Source: JAAZGD01 sp964383845 (GTDB lineage: Bacteria > Bacillota > Clostridia > Peptostreptococcales > Anaerovoracaceae). From it: a stretch of 64,000 nucleotides of DNA. The translations under genes and the position numbers were made by a program. Each line of letters opens with the position of its first letter. Within the stretch, counting starts at the first letter, position 1. This document shows, piece after piece, positions 17,399 through 26,052 of the stretch. Location of the stretch: contig CAYLIF010000003.1 in NCBI GenBank assembly GCA_964383845.1, forward strand, positions 1 to 64,000, read 5' to 3'. The notes below the pieces were generated by a model. The model had not been told where the DNA came from. It made no database searches and saw only the letters and a program-made list of their open reading frames with translations.

Positions 17399-18739
17399 CT
17401 AAAAGGGCAATCCTCCCCCTTTAAACTTCTTGTTCATTTTCCCACCAGAAAACTGTTTCATCATTTTTTTTGTTTCTTCATATCTTTTGACCAAGGTGTT
17501 TACTTTTGAAACAGGTTGGCCTGCCCCTGCAGCAATTCTCTTACGCCTACTTGAGTTCAGAATTTTAGGATTTTTTCTTTCTTCAAAAGTCATAGATAAA
17601 ATTACAGCTTCCATTTGGCTAAATTCTTTCTCCCCTTCATCTATGTCAAAGTTTTTACCTGCATTTTTGTTCATGCCTGGAAGCATGTCCATAATCTTAG
17701 ATAATCCACCCATTTGCTTTACCTGACCCATTTGCTCTAAAAAATCTTCTAGTGTAAACTCATTCTTTCTTATTTTTCGTTCTTGCTCCGCTGCTTTTTC
17801 GTCGTCATAGTTCTCTTGTGCTTTCTCAATAAGGCTTAACATATCTCCCATACCTAAAATACGGCTGGCCATTCTTTCAGGATGAAAAGGTTCTAAACCA
17901 TCAAGTTTTTCACTTACACCAATAAATTTGATGGGTTTTCCAGTAACCTTCTTTGTAGAAAGAGCGGCTCCACCTCTTGAGTCTCCATCCATCTTTGTCA
18001 TAATGATGCCATCAATACCCAGTTTACTGTTAAATCCTTCTGCTGCATTTACGGCATCCTGACCTGTAAGTGCATCAACAACCAATAAAATTTCTTGAGG
18101 CTTAACCGCTTTTTTTATTTCACTTAGTTCTTCCATAAGGTCTTGATCCATTTGAAGACGACCGGCAGTATCAACTATCATTACATTAAAACCTTTAAGC
18201 TCCGCTTCTTTCATGGCCGCTTTAGTTATTTTCACGGGATCTTTGCTGTCTTTAAGAGTAAATACTGGCACGTCCACTTGCTTGCCTACAACTTCTAATT
18301 GATCAATTGCAGCAGGGCGATAAACGTCCGCAGCTACCAATATTGGCTTTTTGCCTTCTTTTTTTAAATATGCAGCTAACTTTCCACTAGTTGTTGTTTT
18401 CCCCGTTCCTTGAAGTCCTACCATAAGGTATGTAGTAAAGCCTCTTGGAGAAAATGTAAGTTTACTGTTTGATCCACCCATTAACTCTGTAAGCTGATCA
18501 TTGACTATCTTTATCATTTGCTGCGCAGGAGTTAGGCTTTCAAGTACTTCTTTGCCCATACTCTTTTCTTTTACTGTATCAACAAATTCTTTTACCACTT
18601 TAAAGTTTACGTCAGCTTCAAGAAGGGCTAATTTAACCTCACGCATAGCATCATTTATATCGTTCTCAGTTAAAATACCTTTGCCTTTAAGTTTTTTAAA
18701 AACCCCTTGCAGCTTGTCCGATAATCCTTCAAATGCCAT
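17399..18739 (-). CDS. ffh: Signal recognition particle GTPase Ffh
   Basis: 446 residues in N-G-M order. The G-domain P-loop GLQGTGKTTT is near 107, with DTAGRLQMD, TKMDGDSRGG and the methionine-rich M domain from about 325 (MGQVKQMGGLSKIMDMLPGM). It binds signal peptides of nascent membrane proteins and, with 4.5S RNA, docks at FtsY. The SRP RNA and ftsY are not in the window. GGAGCC precedes the ATG. Confidence 0.97.
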   Translation of the reverse strand: MAFEGLSDKLQGVFKKLKGKGILTENDINDAMREVKLALLEADVNFKVVKEFVDTVKEKSMGKEVLESLTPAQQMIKIVNDQLTELMGGSNSKLTFSPRGFTTYLMVGLQGTGKTTTSGKLAAYLKKEGKKPILVAADVYRPAAIDQLEVVGKQVDVPVFTLKDSKDPVKITKAAMKEAELKGFNVMIVDTAGRLQMDQDLMEELSEIKKAVKPQEILLVVDALTGQDAVNAAEGFNSKLGIDGIIMTKMDGDSRGGAALSTKKVTGKPIKFIGVSEKLDGLEPFHPERMASRILGMGDMLSLIEKAQENYDDEKAAEQERKIRKNEFTLEDFLEQMGQVKQMGGLSKIMDMLPGMNKNAGKNFDIDEGEKEFSQMEAVILSMTFEERKNPKILNSSRRKRIAAGAGQPVSKVNTLVKRYEETKKMMKQFSGGKMNKKFKGGGLPF

Positions 18740-18763
18740 ATATGGGCTCCTTTCTATTCAAAT

Positions 18764-19114
18764 CTATTCAAAATCTTCAATAAGTTCTTTTATTTTTTTT
18801 AAATTTTTCTCAAAGCTCTTGTCGCTTTGTTTATTATCAATAATATCTTCCAACGCTTTTCTTATTTCGTGAATATTTTCTCTCTGATTTTGAAAACGTT
18901 GAATCAGACCAAGGCATTTTTCGTATTCAGCTAAGGACTGTTGCCCTTTCTTTAATGCATCATGAACACCTTGTCTAGTGATTCCAAATTCTTCAGCGAT
19001 CTCTGAAAGAGATAGATCTTCTTCATAATAAAGTTTGATTACATCCTTTTGCCTTTTGGGGAGAAGTTCTCCGTAAAAATCCATTAAAAGGCTTTCCCTA
19101 AGGGTTTGATCCAT
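18764..19114 (-). CDS. ylxM: YlxM/p13 helix-turn-helix protein
   Basis: 116 residues from the ATG at 19112-19114 (AGAGGAG site). An upstream in-frame ATG at 19165 has no ribosome site and lies close to the promoter, so it is rejected. The helix-turn-helix (LSLSEIAEEFGITRQGVHDALKK) resembles sigma region 4. In other Firmicutes YlxM modulates the SRP cycle and is paired with ffh, as here. First gene of the long cluster reaching to rluD. Confidence 0.92.
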   Translation of the reverse strand: MDQTLRESLLMDFYGELLPKRQKDVIKLYYEEDLSLSEIAEEFGITRQGVHDALKKGQQSLAEYEKCLGLIQRFQNQRENIHEIRKALEDIIDNKQSDKSFEKNLKKIKELIEDFE

Positions 19115-19140
19115 AGCTTCTCCTCTGTCATGTAAATAAA

Positions 19141-19185
19141 CTTGACACCCAGGATAATTTATCATAAACTACCAACGGTGTCAAG
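19141..19185. repeat. 9-bp inverted repeat framing the ylxM promoter
   Basis: CTTGACACC at 19141-19149 and GGTGTCAAG at 19177-19185 are exact inverse copies 27 bases apart. The distal arm contains the -35 box; the proximal arm falls around the predicted transcription start. Candidate operator. Confidence 0.6.
19156..19184 (-). promoter_or_regulatory. Promoter of the ylxM-ffh-rpsP cluster
   Basis: Minus-strand TTGACA (19179-19184), 17-base spacer, TAAATT (19156-19161). Start predicted near 19149, about 35 bases before the ylxM ATG. Confidence 0.8.
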
Positions 19186-19243
19186 GTTTTCAATTATTAT
19201 TTTATTGTGAGCCACACCTCTGTTTTAATGACTTATTAGTGGA

Positions 19244-21109
19244 TTACCTATGTTTTGAATATGGTGCCAATGTCTTTATTAAATCTTCTCTACCGGCTTT
19301 TATAAGTGCTTTTTTGACTCGTTGTTTGTTTTCAGCTTTATTGAAATGCATTAACGCTCTTTGCATTCTCTTTTCTTCAATGTCTTTTGGAATATAAACC
19401 GCTTCATTAGTAAAAGGATCCATCTCTGTGTAATACATACATGTAGACAAGGTTCCAGGAGTTGGATAAAAATCTTGTACTTGATCGGGTATAAAACCAC
19501 TTTTCTTTAGGAATAGTGCAAGTTCAATTGCATCTTCCATTTTTGAACCTGGATGAGAAGATATGAAATAGGGAATCATAAACTGTTTTAAACCCATTTC
19601 TTCGTTGACCTTTTTATACTTCTTGCTAAATTCCAGAAAAGCCTCTTTGCCAGGCTTTCTCATTTTTGTTAGAACTCTATCCGATACATGCTCAGGAGCT
19701 ACTTTCAAAGTTCCACTTACATAGTGTTTACAGAGTTCTTCTATAAATTCATCCCCTTTAGGGTCTACTAGTAGATAGTCATATCGGATTCCTGATCTAA
19801 TAAAAACCTTCTTTACACCTTCCAAATTTCTTACTGATCTTAATATATCAAGATATTCACCATGATCGATAATCAATTGGTCGCATGGTTCAGGGTACAT
19901 ACAATCTTTATTCTTACACACACCATGTGTATCCTGCTTTTTGCAAGCCGGTTTGTTAAAGTTCGCGGTTGGGCCACCAATATCATGAATGTATCCCTTA
20001 AAATCATCTCGCTTAGTAAGTTTTTCCGCCTCTTCAAGAATAGATGTCTTGCTCCTCCCTCTTACTTCTCGTCCCTGATGATAAGTTAGTGCACAAAAAC
20101 TACAGCCTCCAAAGCAGCCTCTATTTGCAGTAATACTGAACTTTACCTCTTGTATGGCTGGTATTCCGCCTTTTTCTTCATATATTGGGTGGTATGTACC
20201 TTCATAGTCTAATTCATAAATCTTATCTAACTCTTGGGTGTTTAAAGGTTCTTGAGGAGGGTTTTGTATTACATAAATGTTATCATTATACTTTTCTACA
20301 AGCCTTTTACCGTTTATGAAATCATTGTTTTGATACTGGAGCATAAAGCTTTTTCTGTAAAGCCTCTTCGATTCTATATCACCTTCATTTCCAGAAGGGT
20401 CATTTTTTATTTCCTCATAAGCTGGCAAAACAATCGTGTCATCGTCGACAAAATGTTGATTCTCAAAGGACTCCCCTGACACACCATCACGAAAACCATG
20501 ATTAAGCATTTTGATAGTTGTGCCCCTAATCCATCCAATGTCACCAATATCAATGCCTGAATCAAGAGCTTCAGCCACTTCGATAATTGCTCTTTCTCCC
20601 ATTCCATAAATTATCAGATCTGCTTTTGCATCTAGTATTATTGAACGTCTAACCTTGTCATCCCAATAATCATAATGAGCAAATCTTCTAAGGCTCCCTT
20701 CTATGCCTCCAAGAATAATAGGAACATTTTTATATGCTTCTCTTGCTCGATTGCTGTAGACAATCACTGCTCTGTCTGGTCTATAACCTGTTTTACCTCC
20801 TGGAGAGTAGCTGTCCGTCTTGCGTCGTTGTTTGAAAACAGAAAAATGGTTTACCATAGAGTCCACATTGCCTGAGGTTATCAAATAGCCAAGTCGGGGT
20901 CTTCCAAACATTTTGAAGTCTTCAACACTAGTCCAGTCTGGTTGAGCCAAAATAGCAACTTTGAATCCATGGCTTTCTAATACTCGACTAATAATAGCAT
21001 GACCAAAAGAGGGATGATCCACATAGGCATCCCCCGTAATTAATACAAAATCTGCTTGGTCCCAGCCTCTAGTCAGCATATCAGCTTTCGATACAGGTAA
21101 AAATGACAT
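19244..21109 (-). CDS. YgiQ-family radical SAM protein
   Basis: 622 residues from the ATG at 21107-21109 (MSFLPVSKADMLTRGWDQAD), with AAAGGAAG about 7 bases upstream; the longer reading to 21130 adds seven residues and is rejected. An N-terminal YgiQ domain, then the radical SAM CxxxCxxC in CFGGCSFC, and a C-terminal DUF3362-like region. Extra cysteines (CKNKDCMYPEPC) may bind another metal site. The reaction of the family is unknown. It starts one base before the end of the upstream permease, so it is coupled to the nucleoside importer operon. Confidence 0.9.
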   Translation of the reverse strand: MSFLPVSKADMLTRGWDQADFVLITGDAYVDHPSFGHAIISRVLESHGFKVAILAQPDWTSVEDFKMFGRPRLGYLITSGNVDSMVNHFSVFKQRRKTDSYSPGGKTGYRPDRAVIVYSNRAREAYKNVPIILGGIEGSLRRFAHYDYWDDKVRRSIILDAKADLIIYGMGERAIIEVAEALDSGIDIGDIGWIRGTTIKMLNHGFRDGVSGESFENQHFVDDDTIVLPAYEEIKNDPSGNEGDIESKRLYRKSFMLQYQNNDFINGKRLVEKYNDNIYVIQNPPQEPLNTQELDKIYELDYEGTYHPIYEEKGGIPAIQEVKFSITANRGCFGGCSFCALTYHQGREVRGRSKTSILEEAEKLTKRDDFKGYIHDIGGPTANFNKPACKKQDTHGVCKNKDCMYPEPCDQLIIDHGEYLDILRSVRNLEGVKKVFIRSGIRYDYLLVDPKGDEFIEELCKHYVSGTLKVAPEHVSDRVLTKMRKPGKEAFLEFSKKYKKVNEEMGLKQFMIPYFISSHPGSKMEDAIELALFLKKSGFIPDQVQDFYPTPGTLSTCMYYTEMDPFTNEAVYIPKDIEEKRMQRALMHFNKAENKQRVKKALIKAGREDLIKTLAPYSKHR

Positions 21110-21110
21110 A

Positions 21111-22070
21111 CTATCTACTTCCTTTATCATAAGGCACAGCTACTGCTCTTGGTGCCTGAGATTTTTTAGAGCTAAATGCTAGTACAATCAGTGTTGCTAT
21201 AAATGGAGTCATTTTATAGATATCGCTAGGTATTGGCAAGGTTGAAAGTATTGGTATTACAGAGTATGCTGCGGCAATGGTCTTCATTAAACCAAAGAAA
21301 AGTGCAGCAAATAATACTCGCAATGGTTTCCATTGTCCAAAAATCATAACGGCTAAAGCAAGGAAGCCATAACCTGATACCGTAGCATTAAAGTTAGTTG
21401 AAGTTGGAACAACAAAGACCAATCCTCCTAGTCCAGCCAATGCTCCAGAGATAATAACTCCGGCATAACGCATCTTGTAAACATTTATCCCCACAGAATC
21501 TGCAGCATGAGGGTGTTCACCACAAGCCCTTAATCTTAAACCAAATTTGGTCTTGTATAAAACAATAACTGAAACTATCAATATGGCAAATCCTATATAA
21601 GTTGTAATATACGCATTTCTAAAGAAAAGCCCACCAATTATAGGAATATCTCCAAGAATAGGAACAGATGAAATTCGAAATGTATTGCTAAAGGAAATCT
21701 GCTGAATCCCATTATCTTGAATCATCCTAGCTACGTAAATGGCAAGGGCAGGGGCCAACATGTTGATAGCTGTACCACTTATTATCTGATCTGATTTCAT
21801 ATTAATTGAAGCATAGGCATGAAGAAGGGAGAAAATTGCTCCTGTTCCCACAGCAATAAGTATGGCAATCAATAATAAGGATTGGCCTCTCATAGTATCT
21901 TGCATCTGGTTGATAAAGAAGATACTTGTAAAAGCACCCATAATCATCATGCCATCAAGGGCAATGTTAGTTACTCCTCCTCGTTCAGAAAAGAGTCCCC
22001 CTAATGCTACAATCAGCAGCGGAATAGAAAAAAACATGGTCTGCTGAACAATTAAAAATAATACATTCAT
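21111..22070 (-). CDS. BMP-type nucleoside ABC importer, permease 2 (NupQ-like)
   Basis: 319 residues, about nine transmembrane helices, BPD_transp_2 family. Motif GERGGVTNIALDGMMIMGAF near the N-terminus and RACGEHPHAADSVGINVYKMR in the cytoplasmic coupling loop are typical of RbsC/NupQ-type permeases. With the next permease, the double ATPase and the lipoprotein it forms an importer for purine nucleosides or related ligands. The start ATG overlaps the preceding stop. Confidence 0.9.
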   Translation of the reverse strand: MNVLFLIVQQTMFFSIPLLIVALGGLFSERGGVTNIALDGMMIMGAFTSIFFINQMQDTMRGQSLLLIAILIAVGTGAIFSLLHAYASINMKSDQIISGTAINMLAPALAIYVARMIQDNGIQQISFSNTFRISSVPILGDIPIIGGLFFRNAYITTYIGFAILIVSVIVLYKTKFGLRLRACGEHPHAADSVGINVYKMRYAGVIISGALAGLGGLVFVVPTSTNFNATVSGYGFLALAVMIFGQWKPLRVLFAALFFGLMKTIAAAYSVIPILSTLPIPSDIYKMTPFIATLIVLAFSSKKSQAPRAVAVPYDKGSR

Positions 22071-23236
22071 TAGAGTTCACCCCCCTCTTCCTGGAACTGA
22101 TTTGTATCTACGTTATTTCCATCTTTCTTTCTCTTAATATATTTTATGAAACGAGGCAAAAGAGTTCTGAAAAACATGGAGAGAGCGCTAAAGTAAATAA
22201 TACATGCAATAATTATTTCTATAATTTCTGGAACAAAATTCAATGTCTGCAAGTAGTTGCCACCTTGTGTAATGTAAGAAATGAAAATAGCGGAAAAAAT
22301 TATTCCTATAGGGTTGGATAAACCTAATAACGCAACAGGTATTCCATTAAAACCTTCCATGGCTAGAACATCAACTACTCTAATTCTTCTACCACTACCT
22401 CCAGAAAGGTAAAGAAGTCCTCCGCCTAATCCAGCTAAGGCTCCTGCTATTACCATGGATAATACTATACTGCGTTTTTCGTTAATTCCCGCATATTTAC
22501 TTGCATGCTTATTAAAACCACAAGCCTTTAATTCATAGCCAAAAGTGGTTTTATTTATAATTATAAAAATAATAATAGCAAGACCAATAGCAATCAATAT
22601 ACCAGAATTTACAGTAGATAAATCTTTGCTATTCCCCATTGGATTATAAAATATATAATCTAGCCCTCCCTTTGGGAGAACTGCAGTTCTTGCAACATTT
22701 TTAGAAAGAGCCATCTGTGAATCGTATATATAAGTCTTAACTAAAAAGTTAGCTGTATACATCCCAATATAATTCATCATTATAGTAGAGATTACCTCAT
22801 GGACATTCATATATGCTTTTAAAAGCCCTGGTACTAGGCCCCAAATCCCTCCCATTATAGCTGCCCCAAGAAGAGCTACAATCCAGTGCAAGGGTGCAGG
22901 AAGAGATGTCCACATAACTCCAATATAAACCGCCGTGGTTCCACCCATAATAAACTGACCAGCTGCCCCAATATTAAACAATCCCGTTTTAAATGCAAAG
23001 CCTACAGAAAGTCCTGTTAAAATCAAGGGTGTTGCAAAATAGAGTACCTGTCCTGTGCCTTTTGCACCAGTGCTAAATCCGCCCTTTAGAATAATTACAA
23101 ATCCCTCTAAAGCCTGAGAAGGGTTGCTTATAAATAAAACAATAAGTCCAAATAATAATCCAACTATTATGGAAAACACCGATGCCGAAGCATGATTAAA
23201 ACCCGTGCTTAAAAAGAAGTTTTTCACTCTTTTCAT
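22070..23236 (-). CDS. BMP-type nucleoside ABC importer, permease 1 (NupP-like)
   Basis: 388 residues with about ten transmembrane helices; GLFNIGAAGQFIMGG and the coupling segment KACGFNKHASKYAGINEKR mark the BPD_transp_2 family. It forms the heterodimeric channel with the following permease. Its start overlaps the end of the ATPase gene by four bases (ATGA arrangement), indicating translational coupling. Confidence 0.9.
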   Translation of the reverse strand: MKRVKNFFLSTGFNHASASVFSIIVGLLFGLIVLFISNPSQALEGFVIILKGGFSTGAKGTGQVLYFATPLILTGLSVGFAFKTGLFNIGAAGQFIMGGTTAVYIGVMWTSLPAPLHWIVALLGAAIMGGIWGLVPGLLKAYMNVHEVISTIMMNYIGMYTANFLVKTYIYDSQMALSKNVARTAVLPKGGLDYIFYNPMGNSKDLSTVNSGILIAIGLAIIIFIIINKTTFGYELKACGFNKHASKYAGINEKRSIVLSMVIAGALAGLGGGLLYLSGGSGRRIRVVDVLAMEGFNGIPVALLGLSNPIGIIFSAIFISYITQGGNYLQTLNFVPEIIEIIIACIIYFSALSMFFRTLLPRFIKYIKRKKDGNNVDTNQFQEEGGEL

Positions 23237-24762
23237 ACTGCCACCTCAGTTCTTTTTGAACCTGACATATATAGCCCAAGCTCCTGTACTGTTACCTGGT
23301 CAGGACGTAAGTCAGCTACAATTTCACCTTCATATATCACTAGAATTCTATCGCTTACTTCCATTACTTCATCTAATTCTAAACTTATCAAAAGGACCGC
23401 CTTGCCTTCATCTCTCTGTGCTATTAGTTGTTGGTGGATATATTCTATGGCACCTACATCAAGGCCTCTAGTTGGCTGAACTGCTATCAAAATATCTGGA
23501 TCAAAATCTATCTCTCTGGCAACGATAGCTTTTTGCTGATTGCCTCCTGACATACTTCTTACTCTTGTCCTTGGCCCTTGTCCACTTCGTATATCAAACT
23601 TTTCTATTAACATATTGGCATAATCCTTAGCCACATCAAATTTAATAAAGCCATGACTTTGAAATTCAGGGGTAAAATATTTTTTTAACATCAAGTTTTC
23701 TGTAAGAGAATAATCAAGTACTAATCCGTCTTTATGTCTATCCTCAGGAATATGACTCATACCTGTTTGATTACGATCCCTTACTTTCAAATTTGTAATC
23801 TCTTTGCCTTTTAAAAATATCTGCCCACCACGCAAAGGAGTTAATCCAGTGATTCCATATACTAACTCGGATTGACCATTACCATCTATCCCAGCAATAC
23901 AAACTATTTCTCCTTTTCGCACTTTAAAGGAAACATTATTTACGGCATTCTTTGTACTATGGGATGAGGCTACAAGCAAGTCACGGACTTCAAAAACTGT
24001 TTCTCCTGGTTGACTCTCTTTTTTGTTAACAGAAAAATCAATTTTACGACCTACCATCATCTCTGACAATTCCTCTTTTGTAGTATTTGCAACATCAACT
24101 GTCCCGACATATTTACCCTTACGTAAGACAGTACAACGATCTGCCGCTTCCATTATTTCATTTAATTTATGGGTAATAAATACTATGGATTTACCCTCTT
24201 CTGCAAGCTCTTCCATAATTTTCATAAACTCTTCAATCTCTTGGGGAGTAAGAACAGCTGTTGGTTCATCAAATATAAGAATTTCATTGTCACGATATAG
24301 CATCTTAAGTATTTCTACCCTTTGCTGCATTCCAACAGTTATGTCTTCAATAATAGCATCTGGCTCTACCATGAGTCCGTACTGATTAGATAGTTCAACA
24401 ACTTTCGCTCTAGCATCATCCATTTTCAAGAATCCATTTTGTGTGGTTTCTGCACCTAATATAATGTTTTGTAACACAGTAAAATTATGGACAAGCTTAA
24501 AGTGCTGGTGAACCATACCAATGCCTAAATTGTTTGCATCATTTGGGTTATTTATTTTTACTTCAACTCCATCTTTTTTTATAATTCCCATTTCTTGCTG
24601 ATAAAGTCCGAAAAGAACACTCATCAAAGTTGATTTTCCGGCGCCATTTTCTCCTAACAAAGCATGAATTTCGCCTTTTCTTAATTGAAGGGTAACATTG
24701 TCATTAGCGATGACCCCAGGGAATTCTTTGGTTATGTTAAGCATTTCTATTACATAATCCAT
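23233..24762 (-). CDS. BMP-type nucleoside ABC importer, double ATPase (NupO-like)
   Basis: 509 residues from the ATG at 24760-24762 (GAGGAG, 7-base spacing); the ATG at 24777 overlaps that ribosome site. Two ABC domains: the first has Walker A GENGAGKST, signature ITVGMQQRVEILK and Walker B ILIFDEPT; the second has the degenerate Walker A GIDGNGQSEL and signature MSGGNQQKA, as in RbsA/YufO proteins. It powers uptake through the two downstream permeases. Confidence 0.92.
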   Translation of the reverse strand: MDYVIEMLNITKEFPGVIANDNVTLQLRKGEIHALLGENGAGKSTLMSVLFGLYQQEMGIIKKDGVEVKINNPNDANNLGIGMVHQHFKLVHNFTVLQNIILGAETTQNGFLKMDDARAKVVELSNQYGLMVEPDAIIEDITVGMQQRVEILKMLYRDNEILIFDEPTAVLTPQEIEEFMKIMEELAEEGKSIVFITHKLNEIMEAADRCTVLRKGKYVGTVDVANTTKEELSEMMVGRKIDFSVNKKESQPGETVFEVRDLLVASSHSTKNAVNNVSFKVRKGEIVCIAGIDGNGQSELVYGITGLTPLRGGQIFLKGKEITNLKVRDRNQTGMSHIPEDRHKDGLVLDYSLTENLMLKKYFTPEFQSHGFIKFDVAKDYANMLIEKFDIRSGQGPRTRVRSMSGGNQQKAIVAREIDFDPDILIAVQPTRGLDVGAIEYIHQQLIAQRDEGKAVLLISLELDEVMEVSDRILVIYEGEIVADLRPDQVTVQELGLYMSGSKRTEVAV

Positions 24763-24804
24763 ATCTTGACTCCTCATGAATTATAAATTGAAACTTTTAA
24801 AAAT

Positions 24805-24838
24805 AAGCAAGCGGGATTGGATACCCGCCTGCTTGCTT
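24805..24838 (-). terminator. Intercistronic hairpin between BMP lipoprotein and ATPase genes
   Basis: AAGCAA and GCGGG pair with CCCGC and TTGCTT around a small bulge and an 8-base loop, followed by ATTTTTAAAA on the minus strand. It probably terminates part of the transcription, giving more lipoprotein than transporter, a common arrangement. Confidence 0.7.
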
Positions 24839-24862
24839 CAATTTCTCAATTAACAAATCATA

Positions 24863-25942
24863 TTATTCTACAAGTGTAACTTTAACTATTGTAAGGTCAA
24901 GTTCATTTGCAGCTTCTACATCTTCATCAATTTGTAACTTAATTTCATTTGCGGCTAACTTAGCATAAACTTCATCATACATCTCTTGGTTGAAGACTTC
25001 AAATTTAGAAGTATCCATTGGAAGTTGTACTCCATCCTGATCAGCAGCATAGACTTGGTCTTCTCCACCTGGGAAATTGCCATCATAGTATTCTGTCAAA
25101 GCAGCCTGAACAGAAGCAGCAAGACCCTTCATGGCTGAAGTTATTACGGTAGGAGATTCTCCACTTTGATCAACGTCTACACCAATTACTTTTCCATCTG
25201 CAGACTCAGCAGCAGACATAACGGAGTTTCCAACAGATCCTCCACAAGCAAATATTACTTCTGTTCCTTCTGCATACCATGAAGCAGCAAGAGTTTGTGC
25301 TTCAGGGGTCGCATCAAAACCACCAGTGTAGTGATATTTTAAATCAATATTGTCAATGCCTAGTTCTGCAGCAGCATCTTCAGCTCCTTGTGCAAAGCCG
25401 TAACCGAACTTAACAACTGCCGGAACTGCCATTCCACCCATAAAACCAAGCTTCGTATAGCCTTCTACAACAGCTGCGTAGCCTGCCAAATAGCCAGATT
25501 GCTCTTCAGCATATTTGATTCCAACTGTATTGTCGCCTGTTTTAAATTCGGAGTAGTCTAAATTATGGGGATAGCCGTCCACTAAAATAAAGTTCACTTC
25601 GGGATATAAGTCTTGAGCTATGAAAATAGGCTCTTCAAATAAAAAACCAGGTGTTACAACAATTTTTGCACCACCTTCTACTGCAAGTTGGATCGCAGAA
25701 AGATAAGCATCAGTACTCTGCTCAGTTGGTTTGTAGTATTTATGTGTAACATCATTTTCTTCTGCGTAGGCTACAATCCCTTCCCAAGTGCCTTGATTAA
25801 AGGATTTGTCGTCAATTGTTCCAAGGTCAGTAATCATAGCAATTTCGTAACCACCTTCATCAACATCTGCATCGCCGCCACCACAGCCAATCATTCCAAA
25901 AATAAGAGCAAAGGCTAAAATCAGAACTAAAATTTTCTTCAT
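24863..25942 (-). CDS. BMP-family basic membrane lipoprotein, nucleoside-binding
   Basis: 359 residues. A lipoprotein signal peptide ends in GMIGC, with the lipidated cysteine at C20, then a GGGDADVDEGG linker. The mature part is a periplasmic-binding fold of the BMP/PnrA type (DLGTIDDKSFNQGTWEGI, GGSVGNSVMSAAE). Family members bind purine nucleosides or, in some Clostridia, autoinducers. First gene of the importer operon; AAGGAGG precedes the ATG. Confidence 0.9.
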   Translation of the reverse strand: MKKILVLILAFALIFGMIGCGGGDADVDEGGYEIAMITDLGTIDDKSFNQGTWEGIVAYAEENDVTHKYYKPTEQSTDAYLSAIQLAVEGGAKIVVTPGFLFEEPIFIAQDLYPEVNFILVDGYPHNLDYSEFKTGDNTVGIKYAEEQSGYLAGYAAVVEGYTKLGFMGGMAVPAVVKFGYGFAQGAEDAAAELGIDNIDLKYHYTGGFDATPEAQTLAASWYAEGTEVIFACGGSVGNSVMSAAESADGKVIGVDVDQSGESPTVITSAMKGLAASVQAALTEYYDGNFPGGEDQVYAADQDGVQLPMDTSKFEVFNQEMYDEVYAKLAANEIKLQIDEDVEAANELDLTIVKVTLVE

Positions 25943-25984
25943 AACTTATTCCTCCTTAATAATAAAACGAAAACGTCTCCATCT

Positions 25985-26003
25985 ATTATACCCCAATAAT
26001 TGG
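25985..26003 (-). promoter_or_regulatory. Promoter -10 with adjoining palindrome before the BMP lipoprotein
   Basis: Minus-strand TATAAT at 25985-25990, and just upstream the odd-centred palindrome CCAAT-A-ATTGG (25993-26003) inside the spacer. No good -35 box is visible, which would suit an activator or a regulated promoter. Confidence 0.45.
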
Positions 26004-26052
26004 AATATTAATAGTTGATTTTCTTGTCAGTAAAGGTCGTGTTAGGATACTT

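Noticed and set aside
25943..26052. Purine riboswitch before the BMP lipoprotein gene
   Set aside because: The leader from the -10 box is only about 40 bases, too short for the aptamer, and no conserved loop sequences are seen.
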